A DNA stretch of 9,483 bases from Armatimonadota bacterium (GCA_014380985.1 JACMIU010000422.1:1-9483); one strand, 5' to 3'; numbered from the stretch's first letter, positions 1 through 6,310 are shown. Numbers and translations: made by a program. Notes: generated by a model not told the origin, from the sequence alone.

Positions 1-923
1 AGTTCGATGCCGGTGATGGTTGCCGTGTTGCCGAAGCCGGAATCCATCGTGCCGTTTCCGTTGCCGACGCCCGCCCACGCGAGCATTCCCATACGAAAAT
101 CGTTGCTCATACCGAACGTGATGGGGACATCCGCGTATACCGTGGTCAAGCCACCGAACGATAGAAATGACGGTGATCCGAAGGCGTCGAGGGTTCCGAT
201 TTGTAGCGACATACCGGGCGGCGTCACGAACGTTCCGAAAGAGCTGTGTGGTCCGAGGATTTGGTAGCCGTTGCCGTAAGCGTTGAGAAACGTTTCCAGC
301 AAGGTGCGATTCAATGCCAGAACGCCGGGGCGTTCCGTGCCGTAGTCATAGCGGAGTGCCATTCCCACGATTCCTTTGCCGGTTAGTAGCATCGACCCGT
401 CCACCGTGACGGCGAGGCGCATCCTGCCGGTGCTACCGATGGAAACGCCGGGACTGGATGGGTTGAGCGTTTCCCGCATAATCGCATACGCATCGGCGTT
501 GTTGACGGTTGCGTTGTTGGCATACCCCGTATGCACCGCGTGCGCTTCCGCGCCGACCTGTCCGTAGGAAACGCGGGTGGCGGCGGAACCGCTATAGTTC
601 CACGTGCCTAAGTTTGACATATTGCTCGCGCTTGCCGCAATCGAATCGGCGAGGGTCGGCGCGGTCGCGGACGTTTGCACACGGTATTCCCCGGCGATGT
701 TGGAGGCGGCGAGTCCTGCCGGATTGTCTGGAGTCGTGTTGCCAAGGAAAAAGGTGTTATAATTGGGGTCAGGAATACGGTATGTCCCGTAGGTAGACTG
801 CCCCGTTGTTCCCATGACAAACGTTTCGAGTCCCGGCGCGGCGTGTACCGGAAGGGTGACGGATGCCGCGAGGGCGGCGAGCGCGGCGAGCGCGATAAAA
901 GCCAAACGCTTCAAGTAGACCAT
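1..923 (-). CDS. Secreted protein, N-terminal part (possible PEP-CTERM protein), runs off left edge
   Basis: Reading the minus strand from the ATG at 923-921 gives 307 codons with no stop up to the window edge, so only the N-terminal part is present. The first 28 or so residues form a clear signal peptide: a Lys-Arg pair at 5-6, an Ala/Leu hydrophobic stretch to about residue 24, then Val-His-Ala at 26-28 before APGLE, a good signal peptidase I site. The mature part is rich in Gly, Ser, Thr and Asn with few charges, as in an extracellular beta-rich protein, and has almost no Cys. The last visible residues (a Gly/Asn-rich stretch, then TATITGIE) resemble the segment that often precedes the C-terminal sorting signal of PEP-CTERM proteins. 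That signal lies outside the window, so this is inference. No enzymatic motif is seen. The gene follows arsS on the same strand after 153 bases. Confidence 0.8.
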   Translation of the reverse strand, partial: MVYLKRLAFIALAALAALAASVTLPVHAAPGLETFVMGTTGQSTYGTYRIPDPNYNTFFLGNTTPDNPAGLAASNIAGEYRVQTSATAPTLADSIAASASNMSNLGTWNYSGSAATRVSYGQVGAEAHAVHTGYANNATVNNADAYAIMRETLNPSSPGVSIGSTGRMRLAVTVDGSMLLTGKGIVGMALRYDYGTERPGVLALNRTLLETFLNAYGNGYQILGPHSSFGTFVTPPGMSLQIGTLDAFGSPSFLSFGGLTTVYADVPITFGMSNDFRMGMLAWAGVGNGNGTMDSGFGNTATITGIE

Positions 924-984
924 GATGATTTTTCCGTTTCTGCGGGAGTACCCCGCGTTCACTGGGCGATGATATGGCGTGGCG

Positions 985-1006
985 AAAACGGCTTAGCAAG
1001 GAGCCG
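985..1006 (-). terminator. Weak terminator-like hairpin after arsS
   Basis: On the minus strand a 5-bp stem (CGGCT / AGCCG) with an 8-base loop is followed at once by TTTT. It lies between arsS and the secreted-protein gene, so it could end or weaken arsS transcription. The stem is short and the T run has only four bases. It may equally be a leader hairpin or chance. Confidence 0.2.
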
Positions 1007-1017
1007 CTCACCACAGA

Positions 1018-1033
1018 ATCAGTATATCAGTAT
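1018..1033. repeat. Tandem 8-bp direct repeat upstream of the secreted-protein gene
   Basis: Two exact copies of ATCAGTAT lie head to tail (1018-1025 and 1026-1033) in an AT-rich patch between arsS and the secreted-protein gene. On the minus strand the junction creates TATACT, a fair -10 match, but I see no good -35 at 17 bases. The repeat could be an activator or repressor half-site pair or part of the promoter. The repeat itself is certain, its role is not. Confidence 0.5.
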
Positions 1034-1076
1034 GGTATCTTTTCAGAGTGTGATTTAATTCACAGGGGCAAACGCA

Positions 1077-2048
1077 TTATGCGACCGCGCCGCCGCAAGA
1101 CGATCCCGCGCCCGCCGTGCAACCGTAGCAGTGCGCCCCCGTGACGATCTCGCGCCGCGCCAAAAGGTGCGCGTCGAAGTTGCGGATATGGCTTGTTGTT
1201 CCCGTTGAAACCGGGAGTTCTAACATCTGGTTGAAATCGCAGTCGTAGAGCGTACCGTCATAGCCGACCGAGACGAGCGACCGGCACATTACATTGCTTG
1301 CCGCCGCGCCGTTGAACGCGCCGGAAAGTTTCGCCATATACTTGTCGAGGTTGCCGGAACGCTCTAAAAAGTGCTGGAACCGCGCAATCGGCAGGTTCGT
1401 GAGCGTGAACAGGTTCGTGAACACGATGCCGTGCCGCGCCATTAGTTCGCGCCGGTACTCGGCTTCCATCTCGGTTTGGTCGGGCGGCAGGAACGCGCCG
1501 TTCGGGTTGTAGACGAGGTTGAGCGTCAAGTCCGTGCCATCGACGCCGTAGCCGAGCGAGTTCAACAGAAGCAAGCCTTCGACCGACTTGCTGAACACGC
1601 CCAAACCGCGCTGTTTATCCGTGCGGTCGGCGAGGTAGAAGGGGAGTGAGGCGACGACTTCGACACGGTTGTCGGCTAAAAATCGCGCCAGCGTTTCCTG
1701 CCCCGTCTCAAAAAGTATCGTCAGGTTGCAACGGTCAATCACGTGCCGCCCCATGCCTCGCGCTTCGCTTGCCATGTAGCGAAAATGCGGATTGAGTTCG
1801 GGTGCGCCCCCGGTAATATCGAGCGTCGTCAGTTCGGGATGACGACGCAGAACGTCCACGACAAGTTCGGCGGTATCGCGGTTCATCTCCTCGGTGCGAT
1901 TCGGTCCCGCGTCCACGTGGCAGTGGTGGCACGCCTGATTGCACCGTTTGCCGACGTTGACCTGAAGCGTGGAAACGCCGGTCGCAAGAAGCGGAAACAG
2001 GTTCGCGCCCGCGAGCGACTGTGCGAACGTCGGCAGAATCGTCGCCAT
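1077..2048 (-). CDS. arsS: Arsenosugar biosynthesis radical SAM protein ArsS
   Basis: This 323-residue radical SAM enzyme belongs to the ArsS family, which is linked to making arsenosugars, probably by transferring an adenosyl-derived group to methylated arsenic. The 4Fe-4S/SAM motif is CNQACHHC, with Cys at 36, 40 and 43, and the SAM-contacting GGAPE follows at 80-84. The C-terminal half carries the family's Cys-rich domain: Cys254, Cys270 in LYDCDFNQ, and the HCYGCTAGAGSSCGG block (Cys307, 310, 318), probably binding a further cluster. Some family members have selenocysteine, but here all these positions are TGC/TGT-type cysteine codons. Length and motif order are complete. The ATG follows the TAA stop of the upstream peroxidase-like gene with no base between, so the two are co-transcribed and probably translationally coupled. 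No arsenite methyltransferase (arsM), the usual partner that supplies the substrate, is in the window. The family call is confident; the exact substrate is inferred. Confidence 0.93.
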   Translation of the reverse strand: MATILPTFAQSLAGANLFPLLATGVSTLQVNVGKRCNQACHHCHVDAGPNRTEEMNRDTAELVVDVLRRHPELTTLDITGGAPELNPHFRYMASEARGMGRHVIDRCNLTILFETGQETLARFLADNRVEVVASLPFYLADRTDKQRGLGVFSKSVEGLLLLNSLGYGVDGTDLTLNLVYNPNGAFLPPDQTEMEAEYRRELMARHGIVFTNLFTLTNLPIARFQHFLERSGNLDKYMAKLSGAFNGAAASNVMCRSLVSVGYDGTLYDCDFNQMLELPVSTGTTSHIRNFDAHLLARREIVTGAHCYGCTAGAGSSCGGAVA

Positions 2049-2414
2049 TTACATCGAAACCTTGTCTACCGCGTTCAGCGTCTGCAAGCCGTGAATCAGG
2101 GTCGCGCCGCCGCGAATCCCCGCCGCAACATGAATCGCCTCCACCATCTGCGCGGTAGAGACGCCCGCCTCCAAACACGTTTGCGCGAACGAGTCAATGC
2201 AGTAGGCGCAAGGAATCGCGTGAGCAACGGCAAGCCCTATCAACGCTTTTTCGCGCTTCGTCAGTTCGCCCGCCTCTAAAGTCGCGCCGTAGTAGGCGAA
2301 AAACTTGTCGCGCAGGTCGGGGCGTTCGCGCCCGATTTCGGCAAAGCGGGGAAGATCGTCGTCGTTGTAATAGTCAGCCAATGAAATATCCTTTTGCTGT
2401 GAAGTTTTCCACAT
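2049..2414 (-). CDS. Arsenosugar-associated peroxidase-like protein (AhpD/carboxymuconolactone decarboxylase family)
   Basis: From the chosen start this is a 121-residue all-helical protein of the AhpD-like/carboxymuconolactone decarboxylase superfamily. The family hallmarks are present: KREKALIGLAVAHAI (53-67), then CAYC (Cys69, Cys72) in place of the usual redox CxxC, then VEAIHVAAGIRGGATLIHG (91-109) with His95 and His108. Proteins with this exact pattern and with the N-terminal YYNDDDLPRFAEIG-type segment are encoded beside arsS in many bacteria and are annotated as arsenosugar-biosynthesis-associated peroxidase-like. The reaction is not established; a thiol-dependent redox role is plausible. 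A longer frame reaches ATG at 2486, but its extra 24 residues (rich in Gly, Tyr, Met) do not look like the family. The ATG at 2414 has GGAG about 10 bases upstream and fits the family length. An ATG at 2435 is also possible. The gene directly precedes arsS and lies next to the palindrome at 2502-2527. Confidence 0.9.
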   Translation of the reverse strand: MWKTSQQKDISLADYYNDDDLPRFAEIGRERPDLRDKFFAYYGATLEAGELTKREKALIGLAVAHAIPCAYCIDSFAQTCLEAGVSTAQMVEAIHVAAGIRGGATLIHGLQTLNAVDKVSM

Positions 2415-2501
2415 AAAGGAAACGCTCCGGCACATTTTATCGTTCCACACGGTATACAGAAAATATCCGCTCCCTCCGTTTGGCATAGATTTTGCGAGGG
2501 G

Positions 2502-2527
2502 TACATTTCGTTATAAAACGAAATGTA
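2502..2527. promoter_or_regulatory. Perfect 11+11 bp inverted repeat, probable operator
   Basis: TACATTTCGTT and AACGAAATGTA are perfect reverse complements separated by ATAA, giving a 26-bp AT-rich dyad in the intergenic region between the leftward peroxidase/arsS pair and the rightward genes. On the minus strand the centre contains TATAAC (2515-2510), a fair -10. On the plus strand TAGAAT (2531-2536) lies just downstream. No T run follows on either side, which argues against an intrinsic terminator. Two turns of DNA with matched half-sites fit a dimeric repressor (TetR, MarR or ArsR type); which one cannot be told. No regulator gene of these classes lies in the window. Confidence 0.7.
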
Positions 2528-2536
2528 AGATAGAAT
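2508..2536 (+). promoter_or_regulatory. Weak sigma-70-like promoter candidate for the rightward genes
   Basis: TAGAAT at 2531-2536 resembles a -10 box (five of six to TATAAT). The hexamer 17 bases upstream, TCGTTA, is a poor -35 and lies inside the palindrome. The region is distinctly AT-rich compared with its surroundings. If used, the 5' leader to the ATG at 2589 would be about 45 bases, and binding at the dyad would block it. Confidence 0.25.
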
Positions 2537-2588
2537 AAAAGGAACACCGCGCCGCATTCCAACGTCGAACGGCGTGAGAAAGACAACC

Positions 2589-2999
2589 ATGACTGAGAAT
2601 GCTTCATTTTTGCGACAATTAAGTCGCTTCAACGACGATGTGCGCCGTTACCGGGAAACCGGTAGCGTAGCGGTATGCCGACAGATTGTCGCCTGTGCAG
2701 ATGCCGAGTGCGAACTTCGCGCCGCGATTCACGCCCGCGAAACCGCGCCCGGACTGACGGCGATACTCACCGAGCGTATCGCCCGCGCCGAAGCCGAGAC
2801 GCAGGTCGGGGTGCTGATCGCTTCCGGCGACCCCCGTGCCGATTTCGCTAAAGCGTGGCGCGACGCTGAAGGGATAGCACTGCCCCCGCCGCGCAACGGG
2901 GCGCGACATATAGATTCGCCCCATGGCAATCGCCTCTTTAGTGTGGCGCGGGTGTGCGATAACTCGTATCGCTTTTTCACGGTTTCCGCAGGGCGTTAG
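2589..2999 (+). CDS. Small hypothetical protein, 136 residues
   Basis: I do not recognise this protein. It is predicted soluble, with no signal peptide or membrane segment. The first 75 or so residues look helical and charged (for example RFNDDVRRYRETG and TERIARAEAETQVG), with Cys at 30, 36 and 41. The C-terminal 40 residues (from PPPRNGARHIDSPHGN to SYRFFTVSAGR) look strand-like, with Cys123. The ATG at 2589 is preceded by GAGAAAG about 8 bases away. A GTG at 2574 in frame would add five residues and overlaps that possible ribosome site, so I prefer the ATG. Codon use in the middle is GC-rich at third positions, like the neighbours. It is divergent from the arsenosugar-type pair and ends 35 bases before the steA-like gene, so it may be the first gene of that transcript. 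A minus-strand frame covers the same bases but has no family-like features. Confidence 0.6.
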   Translation: MTENASFLRQLSRFNDDVRRYRETGSVAVCRQIVACADAECELRAAIHARETAPGLTAILTERIARAEAETQVGVLIASGDPRADFAKAWRDAEGIALPPPRNGARHIDSPHGNRLFSVARVCDNSYRFFTVSAGR

Positions 3000-3034
3000 T
3001 CGGAATACGTTCTTTATGTGCGAAAAAACTTGCC

Positions 3035-4291
3035 ATGCGAGAACGGACGGGGCATAATCCGCGTATCCGCAATATGCGTCCGCACCGTTTCGCTTTACTA
3101 ACCACCGAAAAACGCGCCGACACTTCCGCAAGCGCAGTCTTGCCGGGAATGTCGGGCGTGGTTCGGCTTGGCAAGCGCACCAAAGAACTCGCCCCGACTC
3201 TCGCGCCCGGCGCGATTGTCGTCATCCATCACGCCGATCTGGACACGGTTGCCGCCCGCACTTTGCTGGCGGCGCGTCCCCTTGCCGTGATTAACAACGC
3301 GCCGTTTGTTTCCGGTCGCTATCCGAACCGGGGGCCCGCCGTGCTACTCGATGCCGGAATCGCGCTGTACGAACGCGCCGATGGCACGGATAACCTTTTC
3401 GACCTCTTGCGCGAAAACGAACCGGCAACGCTATCCGGCGACGTTTTGCGGCAAGGTTCTTTTCACGCCCCATTGTCCGCCCTGTCGCAGGACGAACTTT
3501 CCGCCCGGCTCGGCGAAGCGCGGGCGAACGTGAACGTGGCGTTGTCCGACTTTGCGCAAAACACGCTTCGCTACCTTGATCGCGAGGACGAACGCGCCCT
3601 GCTTCTTGACCCGGTTGCCGTTCCTGAAACGCGCACGGTTATTGCCGGTCGCGCCGTGCTAATCGTGGTGCGCGGTGACGGTTACGAGGAGGATTTGGCG
3701 CAACTCGGTTTGTTCCTGCGCGAACAAAGCCCGGCGGTAATCGCGGTGGACGGCGCGGCGGACGCCTTGCTAAGTCGCGGGGTGCGCCCCGACATCGTGC
3801 TGGGGGATATGGACTCGATCAGCGACGCCGCGCTAAAGTGCGGCGCGGAACTGATTGTCCACGCCTACGCGAAGCCGAAGCAGAGCGAAACGGTGGATGC
3901 GCCGGGACTTGCCCGCGTTCATTCGCTCGGACTGAAGGCGCAAACCTTTCCGGTCGCAGGAACTTCGGAAGACGCCGCGCTTCTGCTCGCCTACGAACGT
4001 GGCGCGGACTTGATCGTCGCGGTGGGGACGCATTCTCACTTAGAGGATTTCCTCGACAAGGGGCGCGGCGGCATGGCGTCCACGTTCTTGGTGCGCCTCA
4101 AGGTCGGCAGTCGGCTCGTGGATGCTCGCGGCGTGTCGCGTCTCTATGCGCGGCGGCAACGCCTTGCGCCGCTGATGGGAACGCTCGCTGTCTGCGCGGC
4201 ATTTCCGATGGTAGTGTTGCTGGCGAATACGGCGGTCGGGCAACATATCTGGCGGTCGCTGATGGTTTGGCTACAGTTGTTGCGGGGATAA
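3035..4291 (+). CDS. steA: SteA-like protein (putative cytokinetic ring protein, thiamin pyrophosphokinase-like domain)
   Basis: A 418-residue protein that matches the SteA family along its whole length. Family-typical segments in order: GVVRLGKRTKELAPTLAPG (41-59), VIHHADLDTVAA (63-74), VINNAPFVSGRYPNRGP (85-101), the central NTLRYLDRE (176-184), VVRGDGYEEDL (211-221), AVDGAADALLSRGVRPD (237-253) with GDMDSI (257-262), which echoes the thiamin pyrophosphokinase GDFDSI signature, then AGTSEDAALLLA (308-319) and DKGRGGMASTF (341-351). A hydrophobic segment at about 380-402 would anchor it in the membrane. In Corynebacterium SteA works with the membrane protein SteB at the division site and affects cell separation. 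Thiamin pyrophosphokinase activity is not implied. No SteB lies next to it here. The start is uncertain: neither ATG 3035 nor ATG 3074 (residue 14) has a strong ribosome site, and the family-conserved part begins near residue 40 in either case. Confidence 0.9.
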   Translation: MRERTGHNPRIRNMRPHRFALLTTEKRADTSASAVLPGMSGVVRLGKRTKELAPTLAPGAIVVIHHADLDTVAARTLLAARPLAVINNAPFVSGRYPNRGPAVLLDAGIALYERADGTDNLFDLLRENEPATLSGDVLRQGSFHAPLSALSQDELSARLGEARANVNVALSDFAQNTLRYLDREDERALLLDPVAVPETRTVIAGRAVLIVVRGDGYEEDLAQLGLFLREQSPAVIAVDGAADALLSRGVRPDIVLGDMDSISDAALKCGAELIVHAYAKPKQSETVDAPGLARVHSLGLKAQTFPVAGTSEDAALLLAYERGADLIVAVGTHSHLEDFLDKGRGGMASTFLVRLKVGSRLVDARGVSRLYARRQRLAPLMGTLAVCAAFPMVVLLANTAVGQHIWRSLMVWLQLLRG

Positions 4292-4382
4292 CTCCAACTA
4301 ATCGCCCCCCGATACCGATAAAGAAAGCGTAGACTAAGTTTATAGGTGGCTACGGTGGGCGACAACCAACGTAACACGAAAA

Positions 4383-4397
4383 CCGGGTAGCACCCGG
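4383..4397 (+). promoter_or_regulatory. Leader hairpin upstream of the sigma-factor gene
   Basis: CCGGGT and ACCCGG pair perfectly around an AGC loop, a stable 6-bp stem in the 129-base gap between the steA-like gene and the sigma factor. It ends 12 bases before the GGAA ribosome site (4410-4413) of the GTG start. No T run follows, so it is not a standard terminator. It could modulate translation or mRNA stability or stop read-through weakly. The rest of the gap shows no convincing promoter boxes. Confidence 0.35.
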
Positions 4398-4420
4398 CAC
4401 GAAGAAAGCGGAATCGAACC

Positions 4421-5143
4421 GTGTCCTTTTGGCAAAACATAACAAAAACGTTAAGCGGCGGCAACGATGCCGCGAATAATGGCGGCGAAACGGTGCTGGT
4501 GGAAGCGGCGCGGCGCGGGGATGCCCGCGCTTTTGACGCCCTCGTCGGCTCGTATCAGGCGCAACTGAAAGGCTTTATCGCTCGGCGCGTTCCTGCCGAG
4601 GCGGTGGACGATCTGGCGCAGGACGTGTGGATTGGCGTGTGGAACGCCCTGCCGCGCTTCGAGCGACGCGCTTGCTTCCGAACGTTTTTGTACGGTGTCG
4701 CGGTGCATAAGTGTATGGACTTTCACCGGGGACAAAAGAAACACGCGGGAAATGTGGCGGCGGAACTGCTTACGGAAGGCACATTAAACGCGGCGATGGC
4801 GAACACGCCGCCAAGCGAGGTGCTACTGTATAAAACGCCGGAAGAGTTGTACACCGCCGCCGAATCGCGGGAAACCGTGCGAATCGTGGTGGATACCCTG
4901 CCGGAAGCGCAACGCGAAGTTTTAGATTTATATTACTGGGCGGAACTAACATTGCCGGAAATCGCCCGCGCCTTGAATCGCAACTTAAATACGGTAAAAT
5001 ATCAGTTTTACCGCGGACATGATTTAGTCGCGCAAGGCATGGCGGGCATGGAACGAATGGCGGCGGTTTCCGCCGCGAAAAACGAGGAGGCGTTTACCGC
5101 GCCGCAACCGCGCACGCAAGCAACCGTGCGAGCGAGGATTTAA
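4421..5143 (+). CDS. ECF-type RNA polymerase sigma factor
   Basis: A 240-residue sigma-70 family protein with only regions 2 and 4, as in extracytoplasmic-function sigma factors. Region 2 spans about 25-104: RRGDARAFDALVGSYQ (31-46), the core-binding DDLAQDVWIGVWNALPRF (63-80), and FRTFLYGVAVHKCMDFHR (86-103), which covers -10 recognition. A linker of about 45 residues follows. Region 4 at about 150-205 has VDTLPEAQREVLDLYYWAELTLPEIA and the helix-turn-helix ending in NTVKYQFYRG (-35 recognition). The last 35 residues are a variable tail. The start is GTG at 4421, supported by GGAA 7 bases upstream. Its stop is 5 bases before the anti-sigma gene, so the pair is an operon. Which ECF group it belongs to cannot be told by eye. 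Confidence 0.92.
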   Translation: MSFWQNITKTLSGGNDAANNGGETVLVEAARRGDARAFDALVGSYQAQLKGFIARRVPAEAVDDLAQDVWIGVWNALPRFERRACFRTFLYGVAVHKCMDFHRGQKKHAGNVAAELLTEGTLNAAMANTPPSEVLLYKTPEELYTAAESRETVRIVVDTLPEAQREVLDLYYWAELTLPEIARALNRNLNTVKYQFYRGHDLVAQGMAGMERMAAVSAAKNEEAFTAPQPRTQATVRARI

Positions 5144-5148
5144 TCACA

Positions 5149-5616
5149 ATGCATTGTACCGAACGCGATCAAGAAATACTACTTTTACAACACGGTGAAT
5201 TGGGGGCGTGGCAAGCCTTTTGGGTGGAACGCCATATCGCTTTTTGCCCGCATTGTCAGGAAAAACAGCGCGAGTTCGCGCAAACATCGCTTCTCTTAGC
5301 CGGTGCGATCCGGCAGGACGGCGGACTGCCCGCGTTCGCTATGCGCGGCGCATCACAGATTCCGCAAGCGTCGTTTCGCCCGATTTTTATCGCAACGGTT
5401 GGCATGGTTGCCGCGCTGATCGCCGCGGGAACGTATGCGTACAACGCCGTGGCGTCCACGCCGCAGACCGAAATGGAAGCGAGCATAGCACCGAAACTCG
5501 CGTCGCCGTTCGCATCGTACCCGGCAAACAAAAACGCGAAGGACGCGCAAGGACGCGCAACGATTTTCCCGTACTCCACGCCCACCGAACCGGATAACTG
5601 CGTGATTGTAAAGTAG
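5149..5616 (+). CDS. Zinc-finger anti-sigma factor, membrane-anchored
   Basis: A 155-residue protein built like a ZAS-type anti-sigma factor. The N-terminal cytoplasmic domain has the His-x3-Cys-x2-Cys zinc motif (His29, Cys33, Cys36 in HIAFCPHC) preceded by LLLQHGELGAWQAFWVER, the usual helix pattern of the family. A single membrane span lies at about 78-100 (from PIFIATVGMVAALIAAG). A short outer tail of about 55 residues follows, Pro/Ala/Ser-rich and ending in a lone Cys151 near the C-terminus. Its likely role is to hold the sigma factor encoded just upstream (5-base gap) at the membrane until a signal releases it. A perfect tandem copy of GGACGCGCAA at 5541-5560 encodes part of the tail. 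The tail is too short for a large sensor domain, so sensing may depend on a partner such as the next gene product or on redox at the zinc site. Confidence 0.87.
   Translation: MHCTERDQEILLLQHGELGAWQAFWVERHIAFCPHCQEKQREFAQTSLLLAGAIRQDGGLPAFAMRGASQIPQASFRPIFIATVGMVAALIAAGTYAYNAVASTPQTEMEASIAPKLASPFASYPANKNAKDAQGRATIFPYSTPTEPDNCVIVK
5541..5560 (+). repeat. Tandem 10-bp repeat inside the anti-sigma gene
   Basis: GGACGCGCAA occurs twice in a row within the region encoding the outer tail of the anti-sigma factor. The unit is not a multiple of three, so slippage here would shift the frame and truncate or alter the last 20 or so residues. Such change is possible, but no evidence of it is seen. Confidence 0.45.
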
Positions 5617-5621
5617 GCTTT

Positions 5622-6296
5622 ATGGAAACGTTAGCGTCGCCACCGACCGAAACCGCTCCCGCGCCGCCTGTGACAGAGCGAACAAGCCGGGGGCGGATTC
5701 TTTTGTACGCGCTTGCGCCGCTGCTTTTGCTCGCTCTGCTGACCGGCGCGGTGCGCCTTGTCACCAACGCCGAGCAAAAGGAACAAGCCCTCCAAGAGAC
5801 CGGCGATGCGCCCCGTCGGAATCTTCAGAGCGTCAACCCGTCCCGTATGCTTCCCGCGCCGCGCCCGCCCGTGTTGAAGCCCGCCGACCCCGAAACACGA
5901 ACCGCGCTTGAAACCGTGGTGCGCTCTCAACTGCAAGCTATCGCCGCGCAGGATTTCGCCAAAGCCCTCTCGTTCGCGGTGGCTCCTTTGCGCGGTTCGA
6001 CCAATCCGCAAGCGTTTCGCACGGTTATCGAAGCTGGTTACGCGCCCATGCTTTCCATGAAGCGTGTCGAAATAGTGAACGCACGGGTGCAAACGGTGTC
6101 TTCCAGCAGTAAAAAAGCGATGGTGGATGTGGTTGTAGTGACGCGCTCCGGCGAAAAAGCGGAGTATGGTTATATGCTACAGCAAGCCGGGGAGGGATGG
6201 CAGGTTCAAGGCGTGATGTTACGAGTGCCGCCTCCCATGCCGGATGGACAAGAAGAGGGAACGGCACGTCCGCTATCGTTGTCGCCGGTCTTATAA
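5622..6296 (+). CDS. Membrane-anchored DUF4864-like protein
   Basis: A 224-residue protein of unknown function. An N-terminal Pro/Thr-rich cytoplasmic stretch (1-24) with a short basic patch leads into one membrane span at about 26-46 (LLYALAPLLLLALLTGAV). A Pro-rich linker follows (about 60-90), then an extracytoplasmic domain at about 92-203. The pattern VVRSQLQAIAAQDFAKALSF at 99-118, then FRTVIEAGYAPML (132-144), resembles DUF4864, a small NTF2-like alpha+beta domain found mainly in secreted or periplasmic proteins. The strand-rich part (KAMVDVVVVTRSG, EYGYMLQQAGEGWQVQGVML) supports that fold. It starts 5 bases after the anti-sigma stop with a possible AGTAGG ribosome site, so it belongs to the sigma/anti-sigma operon. 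It may be a partner in signalling, but no function is known. The domain call is by eye and moderately sure. Confidence 0.8.
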   Translation: METLASPPTETAPAPPVTERTSRGRILLYALAPLLLLALLTGAVRLVTNAEQKEQALQETGDAPRRNLQSVNPSRMLPAPRPPVLKPADPETRTALETVVRSQLQAIAAQDFAKALSFAVAPLRGSTNPQAFRTVIEAGYAPMLSMKRVEIVNARVQTVSSSSKKAMVDVVVVTRSGEKAEYGYMLQQAGEGWQVQGVMLRVPPPMPDGQEEGTARPLSLSPVL

Positions 6297-6310
6297 CGCC
6301 GGGGGCGGGG

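Noticed and set aside
7..796. Plus-strand open frames in the first 800 bases (86, 63 and 95 codons)
   Set aside because: They are antisense to the signal-peptide protein, are short and overlap one another, and have Pro/Arg-rich compositions with no domain pattern. The minus-strand frame is open over the whole stretch.
1743..2279. A 178-codon plus-strand frame opposite arsS and the peroxidase-like gene
   Set aside because: It is antisense to two genes with clear family motifs, and its product is Arg/His-rich with no recognisable domain, typical of a GC-rich shadow frame.
2049..2486. The longer peroxidase-like frame starting at 2486
   Set aside because: The extra N-terminal residues are unlike the family and would leave little room for a promoter next to the palindrome. 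The ATG at 2414 gives the usual length.
2619..3131. A 170-codon minus-strand frame over the small hypothetical gene
   Set aside because: It crosses the start of the SteA-like gene and would run against it, and its sequence looks like a shadow. The plus frame has a ribosome site and fits the gap. Some doubt remains, since neither is a known family.
4265..4312. G-run and C-run around the end of the SteA-like gene as a terminator
   Set aside because: The pairing would need a loop of more than 20 bases and no T run follows, so I cannot call it a terminator.
5602..5613. C-terminal Cys-Val-Ile-Val-Lys of the anti-sigma factor as a lipidation-like signal
   Set aside because: Bacteria do not use CaaX prenylation, the motif is not in the right position and the residue pattern does not fit.
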